Assembly: GCA_964478415.1 (NCBI GenBank)
Contig: CAYZII010000028.1
Location: 1 to 25,672 of the forward strand
Direction of reading: 5' to 3'
Source of the DNA: Sulfuricystis sp964478415
Lineage (GTDB): Bacteria > Pseudomonadota > Gammaproteobacteria > Burkholderiales > Rhodocyclaceae
Length of the DNA: 25,672 bases
A model generated the notes under the pieces. It saw only the letters and a list, made by a program, of their open reading frames with translations. It did no database searches and was not told the DNA's origin. Positions within the stretch are counted from its first letter, which is position 1, and each line of letters opens with the position of its first letter. A program made the position numbers and the translations under genes. Shown here one piece after another: positions 5,007 to 13,419 of this stretch.

Positions 5007-7568
5007 ATGGCTGGCACCCTGTTCCAACTCGAAATCAATCCCAGGCTTCCTGCCCGGCTCGCCCGCCTCGAGGAGCTCGCCAACAATCTCTGGTATAGCT
5101 GGGACCGTCCCACGCGCAGCCTGTTTGCCCGTCTGGGCACAAAGCTGTGGGGCGCAGTCGGCCACAGCCCGAAGGCTTTCCTGAAGCGCGTCGACCAGCG
5201 CCGGCTCGACGAGGCGGCGCAGGATCCCGTCTTCCTCGGCGCGCTGGCCCATGTGCTGTCGGCCTACGATACCTATCACGACAATCTGCACCGCGAGCAG
5301 GGGGCGCACCTCCCTGAAGGAGCATTGATTGCCTATTTCTGCGCCGAGTTTGGCTTTCATGAGAGCCTGCCGATCTATTCCGGCGGCTTGGGCATCCTGG
5401 CGGGCGACCATTGCAAGACGGCGAGCGACATGAATCTGCCATTCGTCGGCGTGGGGCTGCTCTATCGCCAGGGCTATTTCCTGCAGAGCATCGACGCCGA
5501 CGGCAACCAGCATGCCCTTTACAACGATGCCGATTTCGACGATCTGCCGGTCATTCCGGTGATTGGTCCAGACGATGCGGAACTGAAGATCACGGTGCGT
5601 CTGCCGGGCCGAGAGGTGCGTGTCAAGGTCTGGCAGGCGCGCGTCGGGCACGTCAAGCTGTTTCTGCTCGACACCGATCTCGAGGAAAACTCGCCGCACG
5701 ATCGCGACATCACCCATCAGCTTTACGGCGGCGACCGCACGACGCGCATCGAACAGGAGATCGTGCTCGGCATGGGCGGTGTGCGCGCGCTCGCCGCGCT
5801 CGGGCTGTCGCCCACCGTCTGGCACATCAATGAAGGCCATGCCGCCTTCCTGATCCTCGAGCGTATGCGTGATTTGATCCAGAGCGGTCTCGATTTCGAT
5901 GCGGCGCTGGAAGTCGTCGCGAGCAATACGGTGTTTACCACCCATACGCCGGTGCCGGCCGGGCACGACCATTTTGCCGACGAGATGATCCGCCGCTATT
6001 TCGAGGAATGCTGCCGCGACATGGGCTGCGACATCGGCAGCCTGCTGGCGCTGGGACGCATCGACGATACCCCCGAATTCAACATGACGGCATTGGCGGT
6101 GCGCGGCTCGCGTTTCCAGAACGGCGTCTCGCGCATCCACGGCAGCGTCTCCGCGGAAATCTGTCGCAATCTCTGGCCGCAGATCGAGCCGGGCGAGAAC
6201 CCGATGGACTATGTCACCAATGGCGTGCATGTGCCGACCTTCCTGTCCGACCATTGGTATGACACATTCGATCGCGTGCTCGGGCCGGCCTGGCGGCAAC
6301 GGCTCAGCGACAGGGAAATCTGGTCACAGGTGCATGCGATTCCAGACCATACCTTCTGGAGCATCCGACAGTCGATCAAGGCGGAAATGCTCTATCTAGT
6401 GCGCCACCGCATCACCGAACAATACACGCGCAACCAATATTCCCAGGCACACATCGACCGTCTGTTGCGCTTTGCCGACCCGGAAAATCCCAATGTGCTG
6501 ACGATCGGCTTTGCACGGCGCTTCGCCACCTACAAGCGTGCTCTACTGTTGTTTCGCGATCTCGATCTCTTAAGAAGGCTGATCTGCAATCCGGAGCGGC
6601 CGGTATTGTTCATCTTCGCCGGCAAGGCCCATCCCGCCGACCAGCCCGGTCAGGCATTGCTCAAGCGCGTTCATGAAGTCTCGCAGATGCCGGAATTCGA
6701 AGGCCACATCCTGCTCGTCGAGGGCTATGACCTGCGCTTGGCGCGCCGCCTCGTGGCCGGTGTCGATGTCTGGCTGAACAATCCGATCTATCCGCTCGAA
6801 GCCTCCGGCACCTCCGGCATGAAGGCGGCCATGAACGGTGTGATCAACCTTTCGGTGCTCGATGGCTGGTGGGGGGAAGGCTTTCATCAGGACGAGAGTG
6901 GCGCCAATGGTTGGGCGATCAAGCCGGCTTCGCGCAGCCTCGACGAGGCGCGGCGCGACCAGGAAGAAGGCCGTTCGCTGTACGAGATTCTGCAGGACAA
7001 GGTGATTCCGCTTTACTACGCGCGCGGGCCGCTGGGTTATTCCCCAGAGTGGGTGGCGATGGCGAAGCGCTCGATCGCGACGATCACGCCGCGCTTCAAT
7101 TCGCAGCGCATGGTGGGCGAATACGTCGAAAAGTTCTATGCCCCTGCCGACCGCCAATGGCGCAAGAAAAGCGCCGACGGTTTCGCCGCCGCGCGCGAAC
7201 TCGCCGCCTGGAAGCAGAAGGTGCGCCGCGCCTGGCCCAAGGTGCGCATGCGGCGCCTCGATACCCCGGTCAAGCGCATTCCCTATGGTGCGACCCTGCA
7301 TTTCGAGCTGGCGGTGCACCTCGATGGTCTGGCGCCTGAGGATGTGGCGGTCGAGCTGCTGCTCTTCCGTCCGGGCGTCGACACGCGTCTGCGCCCGCCG
7401 CGCAAGCTGCGCCTCGAATACCGGGGGCCCGGCGAGCATGGTGACAGCCTCTTCGCGCTCGACTTCACACCCGATGTCTGTGGCAAACTCGACTACCGGA
7501 TGCGCGTCTATCCCCATCATGAGCTGCTCACGCATCCCTTCGAAATGGGCATGATGCTCTGGCTATGA
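5007..7568 (+). CDS. glgP: Alpha-glucan (glycogen) phosphorylase, short GT35 type
   Basis: Releases glucose-1-phosphate from glycogen by phosphorolysis. It is 853 residues, the size of the MalP/GlgP subgroup with an N-terminal DUF3417-like domain (about residues 10-110: LARLEELANNLWYSWDRPTR), not the E. coli GlgP type. The catalytic domain shows FCAEFGFHESLPIYSGGLGILAGDH in residues 112-136, WHINEGHAAF and the PLP-binding lysine in SGTSGMKAAMNG (K606). The last 130 residues or so form a beta-rich tail. The RBS before ATG 5007 is weak (CGGATA region). The stop overlaps the pgi start as ATGA. Producing the degradative enzyme in the same message as the synthase glgA implies that flux direction is set after transcription. 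Confidence 0.95.
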   Translation: MAGTLFQLEINPRLPARLARLEELANNLWYSWDRPTRSLFARLGTKLWGAVGHSPKAFLKRVDQRRLDEAAQDPVFLGALAHVLSAYDTYHDNLHREQGAHLPEGALIAYFCAEFGFHESLPIYSGGLGILAGDHCKTASDMNLPFVGVGLLYRQGYFLQSIDADGNQHALYNDADFDDLPVIPVIGPDDAELKITVRLPGREVRVKVWQARVGHVKLFLLDTDLEENSPHDRDITHQLYGGDRTTRIEQEIVLGMGGVRALAALGLSPTVWHINEGHAAFLILERMRDLIQSGLDFDAALEVVASNTVFTTHTPVPAGHDHFADEMIRRYFEECCRDMGCDIGSLLALGRIDDTPEFNMTALAVRGSRFQNGVSRIHGSVSAEICRNLWPQIEPGENPMDYVTNGVHVPTFLSDHWYDTFDRVLGPAWRQRLSDREIWSQVHAIPDHTFWSIRQSIKAEMLYLVRHRITEQYTRNQYSQAHIDRLLRFADPENPNVLTIGFARRFATYKRALLLFRDLDLLRRLICNPERPVLFIFAGKAHPADQPGQALLKRVHEVSQMPEFEGHILLVEGYDLRLARRLVAGVDVWLNNPIYPLEASGTSGMKAAMNGVINLSVLDGWWGEGFHQDESGANGWAIKPASRSLDEARRDQEEGRSLYEILQDKVIPLYYARGPLGYSPEWVAMAKRSIATITPRFNSQRMVGEYVEKFYAPADRQWRKKSADGFAAARELAAWKQKVRRAWPKVRMRRLDTPVKRIPYGATLHFELAVHLDGLAPEDVAVELLLFRPGVDTRLRPPRKLRLEYRGPGEHGDSLFALDFTPDVCGKLDYRMRVYPHHELLTHPFEMGMMLWL

Positions 7569-9196
7569 CCCCGATTCTCGCAACACCCGCCTGGCGCCAT
7601 CTCGAGCGCCATGCGCATGACTTGCGCGAGGTGCATCTGCGCGAGCTGTTCGCTGCCGATCCAGCCCGTTTTGCACGCCTGTCGGTGCGCTGGAACGACT
7701 GGCTGCTCGATCTGTCGAAGCAGCGCATCACGCCCGAGACGCTGCCACTGCTCGAGGCCCTGTGGCACCTTGCCGACGTGCCAGGCTGGATTGCTCGGAT
7801 GCGCGCCGGCGAACCGATCAACCACACCGAGCATCGTGCCGTGCTGCACATCGCGCTGCGCAATCTCGGACCGCACGCCCAGCCGATCCACGTCGCCGGC
7901 CGGGACGTGATGCTCGATGTGCGTGCGGTGCTCGAGAAAATGCGCCGTTTTTGCGCGGCGGTGCATGGCGGCCAATGGCGCGGTGCGACCGGCGAGCCGA
8001 TCACCGATGTAGTGAATATTGGCATCGGCGGCTCGGACCTCGGCCCACGCATGGCAACCCAGGCGCTCGCGGCGTATCGCCTGCCGCATCTGCGTGTGCA
8101 TTACGTTGCCAACCTCGACGGCGCCGATCTGGCGACGACGCTGGCGAATCTCGATCCGCGCAATACCTTGTTCATCATCGCAAGCAAGACCTTCACGACC
8201 CAGGAGACGATGCAGAACGCGCTTTCGGCGCGCCAATGGCTCACCAAGGCATTGGGTGATGCGGCAGTCGACCGCCATTTCGTCGCCATCTCGACGGCGC
8301 ACGATAAGGTTGCCGCTTTCGGCATCGATCCGGAAAACACCTTCGCTTTCTGGGACTGGGTCGGGGGGCGTTTCTCGCTGTGGTCGGCGATCGGTCTGCC
8401 GCTCGCCCTGGCGATCGGTTTCGAGCGTTTCGAGGCGCTGCTCGCCGGTGCCCAGGCGATGGATCAGCATTTCTTCACTGCTCCGCCGCGCGAAAACCTG
8501 CCTGCCCTGCTGGCGCTGATTGAGCTGTGGAACACCGATTTCCTCGGCTTGCAGACGCGCGCAGTGCTGCCCTACAGCCAGTCGCTGGGCCTCTTGCCCC
8601 GCTATCTGCAACAGCTCGAAATGGAAAGCCTCGGCAAGCAGATCGACCGTGACGGCCAGCCGGTCGGCTGCCCGACCCAGGCGATCGTCTGGGGCGAACC
8701 GGGCACCAATGGCCAGCACGCGTTCTATCAGTTGCTGCATCAGGGGGGGCGCACCCTGTCCTGCGAATTCATCATCAGCCGTACGCCCGACTTCCCGCTC
8801 CCTGGTCATCACGAGAAGCTGCTCGCCAACTGTTTCGCACAGAGCGCCGCGCTGATGAAAGGCAAGACCGAGGCCGAGGCGCACGCCGAACTGGAAGCCG
8901 CGGGTGTGCCGGTGCCCGGGTTCCTCGCCCCCTACAAGGTCTTTCCCGGCAATCAGCCCTCGACCACGCTGTTGCTGCCGCGCCTCGATCCCTTCACTTT
9001 GGGCGCGCTGATCGCGCTGTATGAACACAAGGTGTTCACGCTCGGCGTGCTCTGGCATCTCGATGCCTTCGATCAATGGGGCGTCGAATATGGCAAGCAG
9101 ATCGCCAACGCGCTATTGCCGATGATCGAAGGGAAAGCGCCCATCGCGGGCATCGATGCTTCTACCGCCGGCTTGATCGCGGCCTGCCGGCCATGA
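7565..9196 (+). CDS. pgi: Glucose-6-phosphate isomerase
   Basis: Interconverts glucose-6-phosphate and fructose-6-phosphate in the cytosol. 543 residues, close to E. coli Pgi (549). Visible motifs are VVNIGIGGSDLGPRM (149-163), SKTFTTQET (207-215), signature 1 around WVGGRFSLWSAIGLPLAL (265-282), the base-catalyst glutamate in LEMESLGK (E354), GTNGQHAFYQLLHQG with H385, and signature 2 GVEYGKQIANALLPMI with K511. Start ATG 7565 overlaps the glgP stop by 4 bp and its own stop overlaps glgA in the same way, so the three genes are translationally coupled. In an autotroph this enzyme would link Calvin-cycle fructose-6-phosphate to glycogen storage; that use is inferred from the context. Confidence 0.97.
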   Translation: MTPILATPAWRHLERHAHDLREVHLRELFAADPARFARLSVRWNDWLLDLSKQRITPETLPLLEALWHLADVPGWIARMRAGEPINHTEHRAVLHIALRNLGPHAQPIHVAGRDVMLDVRAVLEKMRRFCAAVHGGQWRGATGEPITDVVNIGIGGSDLGPRMATQALAAYRLPHLRVHYVANLDGADLATTLANLDPRNTLFIIASKTFTTQETMQNALSARQWLTKALGDAAVDRHFVAISTAHDKVAAFGIDPENTFAFWDWVGGRFSLWSAIGLPLALAIGFERFEALLAGAQAMDQHFFTAPPRENLPALLALIELWNTDFLGLQTRAVLPYSQSLGLLPRYLQQLEMESLGKQIDRDGQPVGCPTQAIVWGEPGTNGQHAFYQLLHQGGRTLSCEFIISRTPDFPLPGHHEKLLANCFAQSAALMKGKTEAEAHAELEAAGVPVPGFLAPYKVFPGNQPSTTLLLPRLDPFTLGALIALYEHKVFTLGVLWHLDAFDQWGVEYGKQIANALLPMIEGKAPIAGIDASTAGLIAACRP

Positions 9197-10644
9197 AGGT
9201 ACTTTTCGTCACCTCCGAGATTGCCCCCTGGGTGAAGACCGGTGGGCTGGGCGATGTCGCTGCGGCGCTACCGCCCGCCTTGGTGCAGCAAGGTGTCGAT
9301 GTGCGTGTGCTGACCCCATGCTATCCCGCGCTGCGCGAGGCCTTCCCGGATGCCCATTCCTTGGGCATCCTGCCTGCATTCGGCGGCGCGCTGCCGGCAA
9401 GCGAACTCTTCCTTGCCCGGATGGATGGCATCCACCTGCTGCTGCTCGACTGCCCCGCTTTTTTTGACCGGCCGGGCAATCCCTATCTGGGCCCGGAGGG
9501 GCGTGACTGGCTCGACAATCACCTGCGCTTCGGCCTGCTTTCGCGCGTCGCGGCGCGACTGGCAAGCGATGCCAGCCCGCTCGACTGGCGGCCGGACATC
9601 CTGCATTGCAACGACTGGCAGACGGCGCTGGGGCCCTACTATCTGCGCTTTTACGAATCCGGCGGCGCGGCGTCCGTGATGACGATCCACAACCTCGCCT
9701 TCCAGGGCGTGTTCGCGCCGCAGCTGCTCGACGATCTGGCGCTCACCGGCAAGGACTGGCACATCGACGGCGTCGAATACTATGGCCAGCTTTCCTTCCT
9801 GAAAGCCGGCCTGCGCCATGCCGATTGGATCACCACGGTGAGCCCCACCTATGCGCGCGAGATCCAGAGCGACGAGGGCGGCATGGGGCTGGGCGGGCTC
9901 CTGAGGAGTCGCGCCGACCACCTCACCGGCATCCTCAATGGGATCGATACCGAGATCTGGAATCCGGCGACGGACCCTTTTCTGCCCGAACATTACGACC
10001 GTGGCCATCTGGAAGGCAAGGTGGACTGCAAACGGGTGCTGCAACGGGAACTCGGCCTCGTCGAGCGCGACGATTGTCCGCTGTTCGGCGTGGTCAGCCG
10101 CCTGACGCATCAGAAGGGCCTCGATCTGGTCGCTGCGATCGGCGATGCGCTCGTCGCGTTGCCGGCGCAGCTGGCCGTGCTCGGCAGTGGCGAAAAGACG
10201 CTGGAGGACGCCATGCGTGCCCTCGCAGCCCGTCATCCGGGCCAGGTTTCCGTGACGATCGGCTTTGCCGAGGTGCTCGCGCATCGGATCGAAGCCGGCG
10301 CGGATTGTTTTCTGATGCCTTCCCGTTTTGAACCTTGTGGTCTGAACCAGATGTACAGCCTGGCCTATGGCACGCCGCCGCTGGTGCGCGCCACCGGCGG
10401 GCTGGCCGATACCGTCACCGACTGTCGGCCAGAGACGCTGGCAGACGGTACGGCAACCGGCTTCGTCTGCGGCCCGGCGACGGCCGAGGCGCTGTTCGAG
10501 ACCCTCCAGCGCGCCGTGGCCTGCTGGCATGACACGACGTGTTGGCGTGCCATGCAGCACAACGGCATGGCACGCGATTTCGGCTGGGCACAGCCGGCGC
10601 GTCGCTATCTCGAACTGTATCGGCGCTTGAGTCCCGCATCATGA
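9193..10644 (+). CDS. glgA: Glycogen synthase (ADP-glucose dependent, GT5)
   Basis: Transfers glucose from ADP-glucose to the non-reducing end of a growing alpha-1,4-glucan. 483 residues, typical for bacterial GlgA (about 477). The N-terminus MKVLFVTSEIAPWVKTGGLG carries the ADP-glucose-binding K15 in the KTGGLGDV motif. HCNDWQTAL, MTIHNLAFQG and TVSPTYAREI follow in the first Rossmann domain. The second domain has GVVSRLTHQKGLD and the catalytic glutamate in PSRFEPCGLNQMYSLAYGT (E380). ATG 9193 overlaps the pgi stop by 4 bp; a 39-residue upstream extension in frame lies inside pgi and lacks family similarity. No branching enzyme gene (glgB) is found in this window, so it must be elsewhere if the glucan is branched. 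Confidence 0.96.
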   Translation: MKVLFVTSEIAPWVKTGGLGDVAAALPPALVQQGVDVRVLTPCYPALREAFPDAHSLGILPAFGGALPASELFLARMDGIHLLLLDCPAFFDRPGNPYLGPEGRDWLDNHLRFGLLSRVAARLASDASPLDWRPDILHCNDWQTALGPYYLRFYESGGAASVMTIHNLAFQGVFAPQLLDDLALTGKDWHIDGVEYYGQLSFLKAGLRHADWITTVSPTYAREIQSDEGGMGLGGLLRSRADHLTGILNGIDTEIWNPATDPFLPEHYDRGHLEGKVDCKRVLQRELGLVERDDCPLFGVVSRLTHQKGLDLVAAIGDALVALPAQLAVLGSGEKTLEDAMRALAARHPGQVSVTIGFAEVLAHRIEAGADCFLMPSRFEPCGLNQMYSLAYGTPPLVRATGGLADTVTDCRPETLADGTATGFVCGPATAEALFETLQRAVACWHDTTCWRAMQHNGMARDFGWAQPARRYLELYRRLSPAS

Positions 10645-11135
10645 TCGTCATCGTCGCAGCGGTGGCGAAGAACGGCGTGATCGGCAAGGGGAACGCCATC
10701 CCGTGGCGGCTGCCGGAAGACATGGCGCACTTCAAGGCGTTGACGACGGGCCATACGGTGGTGATGGGGCGCAAGACCTGGGAATCGCTGCCGGCGCGCT
10801 TCCGCCCGCTGCCCGGGCGGCGCAACATCGTCGTGACGCGCAATCCTGGCTATCTCGCGCCGGGTGCTCACGTCGTTCATTCGCTCGACGAGGCGATCAA
10901 ACTCGGCGCTGGTGATACGGCACTGTTCATCATCGGTGGGGCCGAACTCTACGCCCAGGCGCTACCGCTGGCGCAGCGGCTGGAGCTGACCGAGATCGAC
11001 GCCGAGATCGACGGCGATGCCTACTTCCCCGCCTTCGACCGCACGCAGTGGCGCGTAGTCAAACGCCTGCCGGGTCTGTCTGCAAGTGGTCTGGCCTATG
11101 CGTTCATCACTTACGAGCGCACGCAGTCGACGTAG
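10641..11135 (+). CDS. folA: Dihydrofolate reductase
   Basis: Reduces dihydrofolate to tetrahydrofolate with NADPH, regenerating the cofactor consumed by ThyA. 164 residues, the standard bacterial length. The motifs are clear: VAAVAKNGVIGKGNAIPWRLPEDMAHFK with the proton-relay acid D27 at the E. coli position, VVMGRKTWESLP (40-51), LPGRRNIVVTRNPGY (57-71) and the NADPH loop FIIGGAELYAQ (96-106). The ATG at 10641 overlaps the glgA stop as ATGA, making folA the last member of a four-gene coupled chain (glgP-pgi-glgA-folA), an unusual partner set for DHFR. The 3' end overlaps the convergent decarboxylase gene by 25 bp, so there is no intergenic terminator. Confidence 0.97.
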   Translation: MIVIVAAVAKNGVIGKGNAIPWRLPEDMAHFKALTTGHTVVMGRKTWESLPARFRPLPGRRNIVVTRNPGYLAPGAHVVHSLDEAIKLGAGDTALFIIGGAELYAQALPLAQRLELTEIDAEIDGDAYFPAFDRTQWRVVKRLPGLSASGLAYAFITYERTQST

Positions 11136-13339
11136 TAGCCGTTGCCGTTCTCTTTGACGAGACCGTGGATGTCGGTCTCGAAGCCGGGAAAGCGGGCATT
11201 GAAATCGCGCGCGAATTTGAGATAACGCACGATCGTCGCGTTGAAGCGTTCCCCGGGGATCAACAACGGGATGCCCGGCGGGTAGGGGGTGAGCAGCACG
11301 GCGGTGATGCGGCCTTCGAGCGCATCGATCGGCACCCGCTCGATCTCGCGATGCGCCATCTTGGCAAACGCATCCGCCGGCCGCATCGCCGGCACCATGT
11401 CGGAGAGATACATTTCCGTCGTCAGGCGGGCGATGTCGTTTTCTTTATAGACGCCATGGATCTGCGCGCACAGATCCTTGAGGCCGATGCGCTCGTACCG
11501 CGGGTGTTTGGCGACGAATTCAGGCAGGACCTTCCACAGCGGCAGATTCTTGTCGAAGTCGTCCTTGAACTGCTGCAGTTCGGTGACCATCGTGTTCCAG
11601 CGGCCCTTGGTGATGCCAATCGTGAACATGATGAAGAAGGAATAGAGGCCGCATTTCTCGACAATCACGCCATGTTCGGCGAGGTACTTGGTGACGATCG
11701 ACGCGGGAATACCCCAGTCGGCGAAGTCGCCATCGACGTCGAGCCCTGGCGTGATCACCGTGGCCTTGATCGGGTCGAGCAGGTTGAAGCCTTCGGCCAG
11801 ATCGCCGAAGCCATGCCAGCGCGCACCAGCCTTGAGCATCCAGGCCTCGCGCTCCTCGATGCCTTCTTCCGAGAGGTCGTCCGGCCCCCAGACCTTGAAC
11901 CACCAGTCGGCGCCGAACTCTTTACTCACTTTGCGCATGGCGCGACGGAAGTCGAGCGCCTCGCTGATCGATTCCTCGACCAGCGCCGTGCCGCCCGGGG
12001 CTTCCATCATCGCCGCAGCGACATCGCAGGAGGCGATGATCGCGTATTGCGGCGAGGTCGAGGTGTGCATCAGATAGGCCTCGTTGAACACGTCCCGGTC
12101 GAGCTTGTGGTTCTCGGCGTCTTGGACGAGGATCTGTGAGGCTTGGGAGAGACCGGCGAGCAGCTTGTGCGTCGACTGGGTGGAGAATACGATCGATTCC
12201 TTGCAGCGGGGACGGTTCGCGCCGATCGCGTGATAGTCACCATAGAACTCATGGAATGCGGCGTGCGGCAGCCAGGCCTCGTCGAAATGCAGGGTGTCGA
12301 TCTTGCCGTCGAGCATCTCCTTGATTTCCTCGACGTTGTAGAGGATGCCGTCGTAGGTGCTCTGCGTGATCGTGAGCACGCGCGGCTTGCCTTTGACCTG
12401 TGAGGCGAACGGATGGGCAGCGATCTTGCGCTGGATGTTCTGCCACTCGAACTCGCTCTTCGGGATCGGGCCGATGATGCCGTAGTTGTTGCGCGTCGGC
12501 ATCAGGAACACCGGGATCGCGCCGGTCATGACGATCGCGTGGAGTACCGATTTGTGGCAGTTGCGGTCCACGATCACGACGTCACCCGGGGCGACGGTCG
12601 AGTGCCAGACGATCTTGTTCGAGGTCGAGGTGCCGTTGGTGACGAAATAGAGGTGGTCGGCGTTGAAGATGCGCGCCGCGTTACGTTCCGAGGCCGCCAC
12701 CGGGCCGGTGTGGTCGAGCAGCTGGCCAAGCTCTTCGACCGCGTTGCAAACGTCAGCGCGCAGCATGTTCTCGCCGAAGAACTGGTGGAACATCTGACCG
12801 ACCGGCGACTTCAGGAACGCAACCCCGCCCGAATGGCCGGGACAGTGCCAGGAATAGGAGCCATCGGCGGCGTAGTGCGTCAAGGCACGAAAGAAAGGAG
12901 GCGGCAGGCTGTCGAGATAGGCCCGGGCTTCGCGTACCACATAGCGGGCGATGAATTCGGGCGTGTCCTCATACATGTGGATGAAGCCATGCAGCTCGCG
13001 CAGCACGTCGTTCGGGATATGACGGCTGGTGCGCGTCTCGCCGTAGAGGAAGATCGGAATATCAGCGTTGCGGAAGCGGATCTCGCGCACGAAGCCACGC
13101 AGCTCGCCGATCGTCTTGTCGGCCTCGGCAGTCAGCTCTTCGTCGTCGATCGACAGGATGAAGGCCGAAGCCCGGCTCTGCTGCTGTGCGAAAGAGGCCA
13201 GGTCGCCGAAACTGGTCACGCCGAGAACTTCCAGCCCTTCCTTTTCGATCGCCTCGGCCAGCACACGGATGCCGAGTCCCGAAGCGTTCTCCGAGCGGAA
13301 ATCCTCGTCGATGATGATGACCGGGAAATGGAAGCGCAT
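11111..13339 (-). CDS. Orn/Lys/Arg decarboxylase, group III (AdiA/LdcA-like), PLP-dependent
   Basis: 742 residues, the length of the inducible/biodegradative basic amino-acid decarboxylases (AdiA, CadA, SpeF, LdcA). Domains in order are an N-terminal response-regulator-like wing domain (1-130), a linker, the PLP large domain (about 150-460) and the C-terminal domain. Motifs include SYSWHCPGHSGGVAFLKSPVG (161-181), GQLLDHTGPV (205-214), VTNGTSTSNKIVWHS (233-247), HFDEAW with D353, and the PLP lysine in FSTQSTHKLLAGLSQAS (K392). The substrate (arginine, lysine or ornithine) cannot be assigned safely from motifs; overall it looks closest to AdiA/LdcA-type enzymes. A GAGGAA ribosome site precedes the ATG at 13339. 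It lies downstream of dcd on the same strand behind a terminator-like hairpin and converges on folA. Likely roles are polyamine or agmatine supply or consumption of protons in acid. Confidence 0.9.
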   Translation of the reverse strand: MRFHFPVIIIDEDFRSENASGLGIRVLAEAIEKEGLEVLGVTSFGDLASFAQQQSRASAFILSIDDEELTAEADKTIGELRGFVREIRFRNADIPIFLYGETRTSRHIPNDVLRELHGFIHMYEDTPEFIARYVVREARAYLDSLPPPFFRALTHYAADGSYSWHCPGHSGGVAFLKSPVGQMFHQFFGENMLRADVCNAVEELGQLLDHTGPVAASERNAARIFNADHLYFVTNGTSTSNKIVWHSTVAPGDVVIVDRNCHKSVLHAIVMTGAIPVFLMPTRNNYGIIGPIPKSEFEWQNIQRKIAAHPFASQVKGKPRVLTITQSTYDGILYNVEEIKEMLDGKIDTLHFDEAWLPHAAFHEFYGDYHAIGANRPRCKESIVFSTQSTHKLLAGLSQASQILVQDAENHKLDRDVFNEAYLMHTSTSPQYAIIASCDVAAAMMEAPGGTALVEESISEALDFRRAMRKVSKEFGADWWFKVWGPDDLSEEGIEEREAWMLKAGARWHGFGDLAEGFNLLDPIKATVITPGLDVDGDFADWGIPASIVTKYLAEHGVIVEKCGLYSFFIMFTIGITKGRWNTMVTELQQFKDDFDKNLPLWKVLPEFVAKHPRYERIGLKDLCAQIHGVYKENDIARLTTEMYLSDMVPAMRPADAFAKMAHREIERVPIDALEGRITAVLLTPYPPGIPLLIPGERFNATIVRYLKFARDFNARFPGFETDIHGLVKENGNGYYVDCVRS

Positions 13340-13359
13340 GGCGGATTCCTCGAATGACC

Positions 13360-13388
13360 AAAACCCGCACAGGCGGACACAGGCGGGT
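13360..13388 (-). terminator. Terminator-like hairpin after dcd, containing a 10-bp tandem repeat
   Basis: On the minus strand ACCCGC (13388-13383) pairs with GCGGGT (13368-13363), and the run TTTT (13363-13360) follows. The 14-base loop holds part of a tandem repeat; a shorter CCGC-CTGT-GCGG stem is an alternative fold. It lies between the dcd stop and the decarboxylase RBS and may end dcd transcription or attenuate the decarboxylase. Confidence 0.45.
13368..13387 (+). repeat. Two tandem 10-bp repeats CACAGGCGG(A/G)
   Basis: CACAGGCGGA (13368-13377) is followed directly by CACAGGCGGG (13378-13387). The one-helical-turn period, 29 bases before the decarboxylase start, could suit a protein binding site, or the repeat may simply build the overlapping hairpin. 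Confidence 0.5.
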
Positions 13389-13419
13389 CGTCGGAAATGA
13401 ATACTGGGTGCGCGCTAGG

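Noticed and set aside
3573..6299. Open minus-strand frame of 908 codons antisense to glgC and glgP
   Set aside because: Its product is His/Asp/Arg-rich with no recognisable domain, and both plus-strand genes are certain. Long antisense frames are expected in GC-rich genes with strong third-position bias.
7517..9076. Open minus-strand frame of 519 codons antisense to pgi
   Set aside because: Shadow of pgi codon bias; no start signal and no family resemblance.
9268..10560. Open minus-strand frame of 430 codons antisense to glgA
   Set aside because: Same reason: glgA is unambiguous and the product has no motif.
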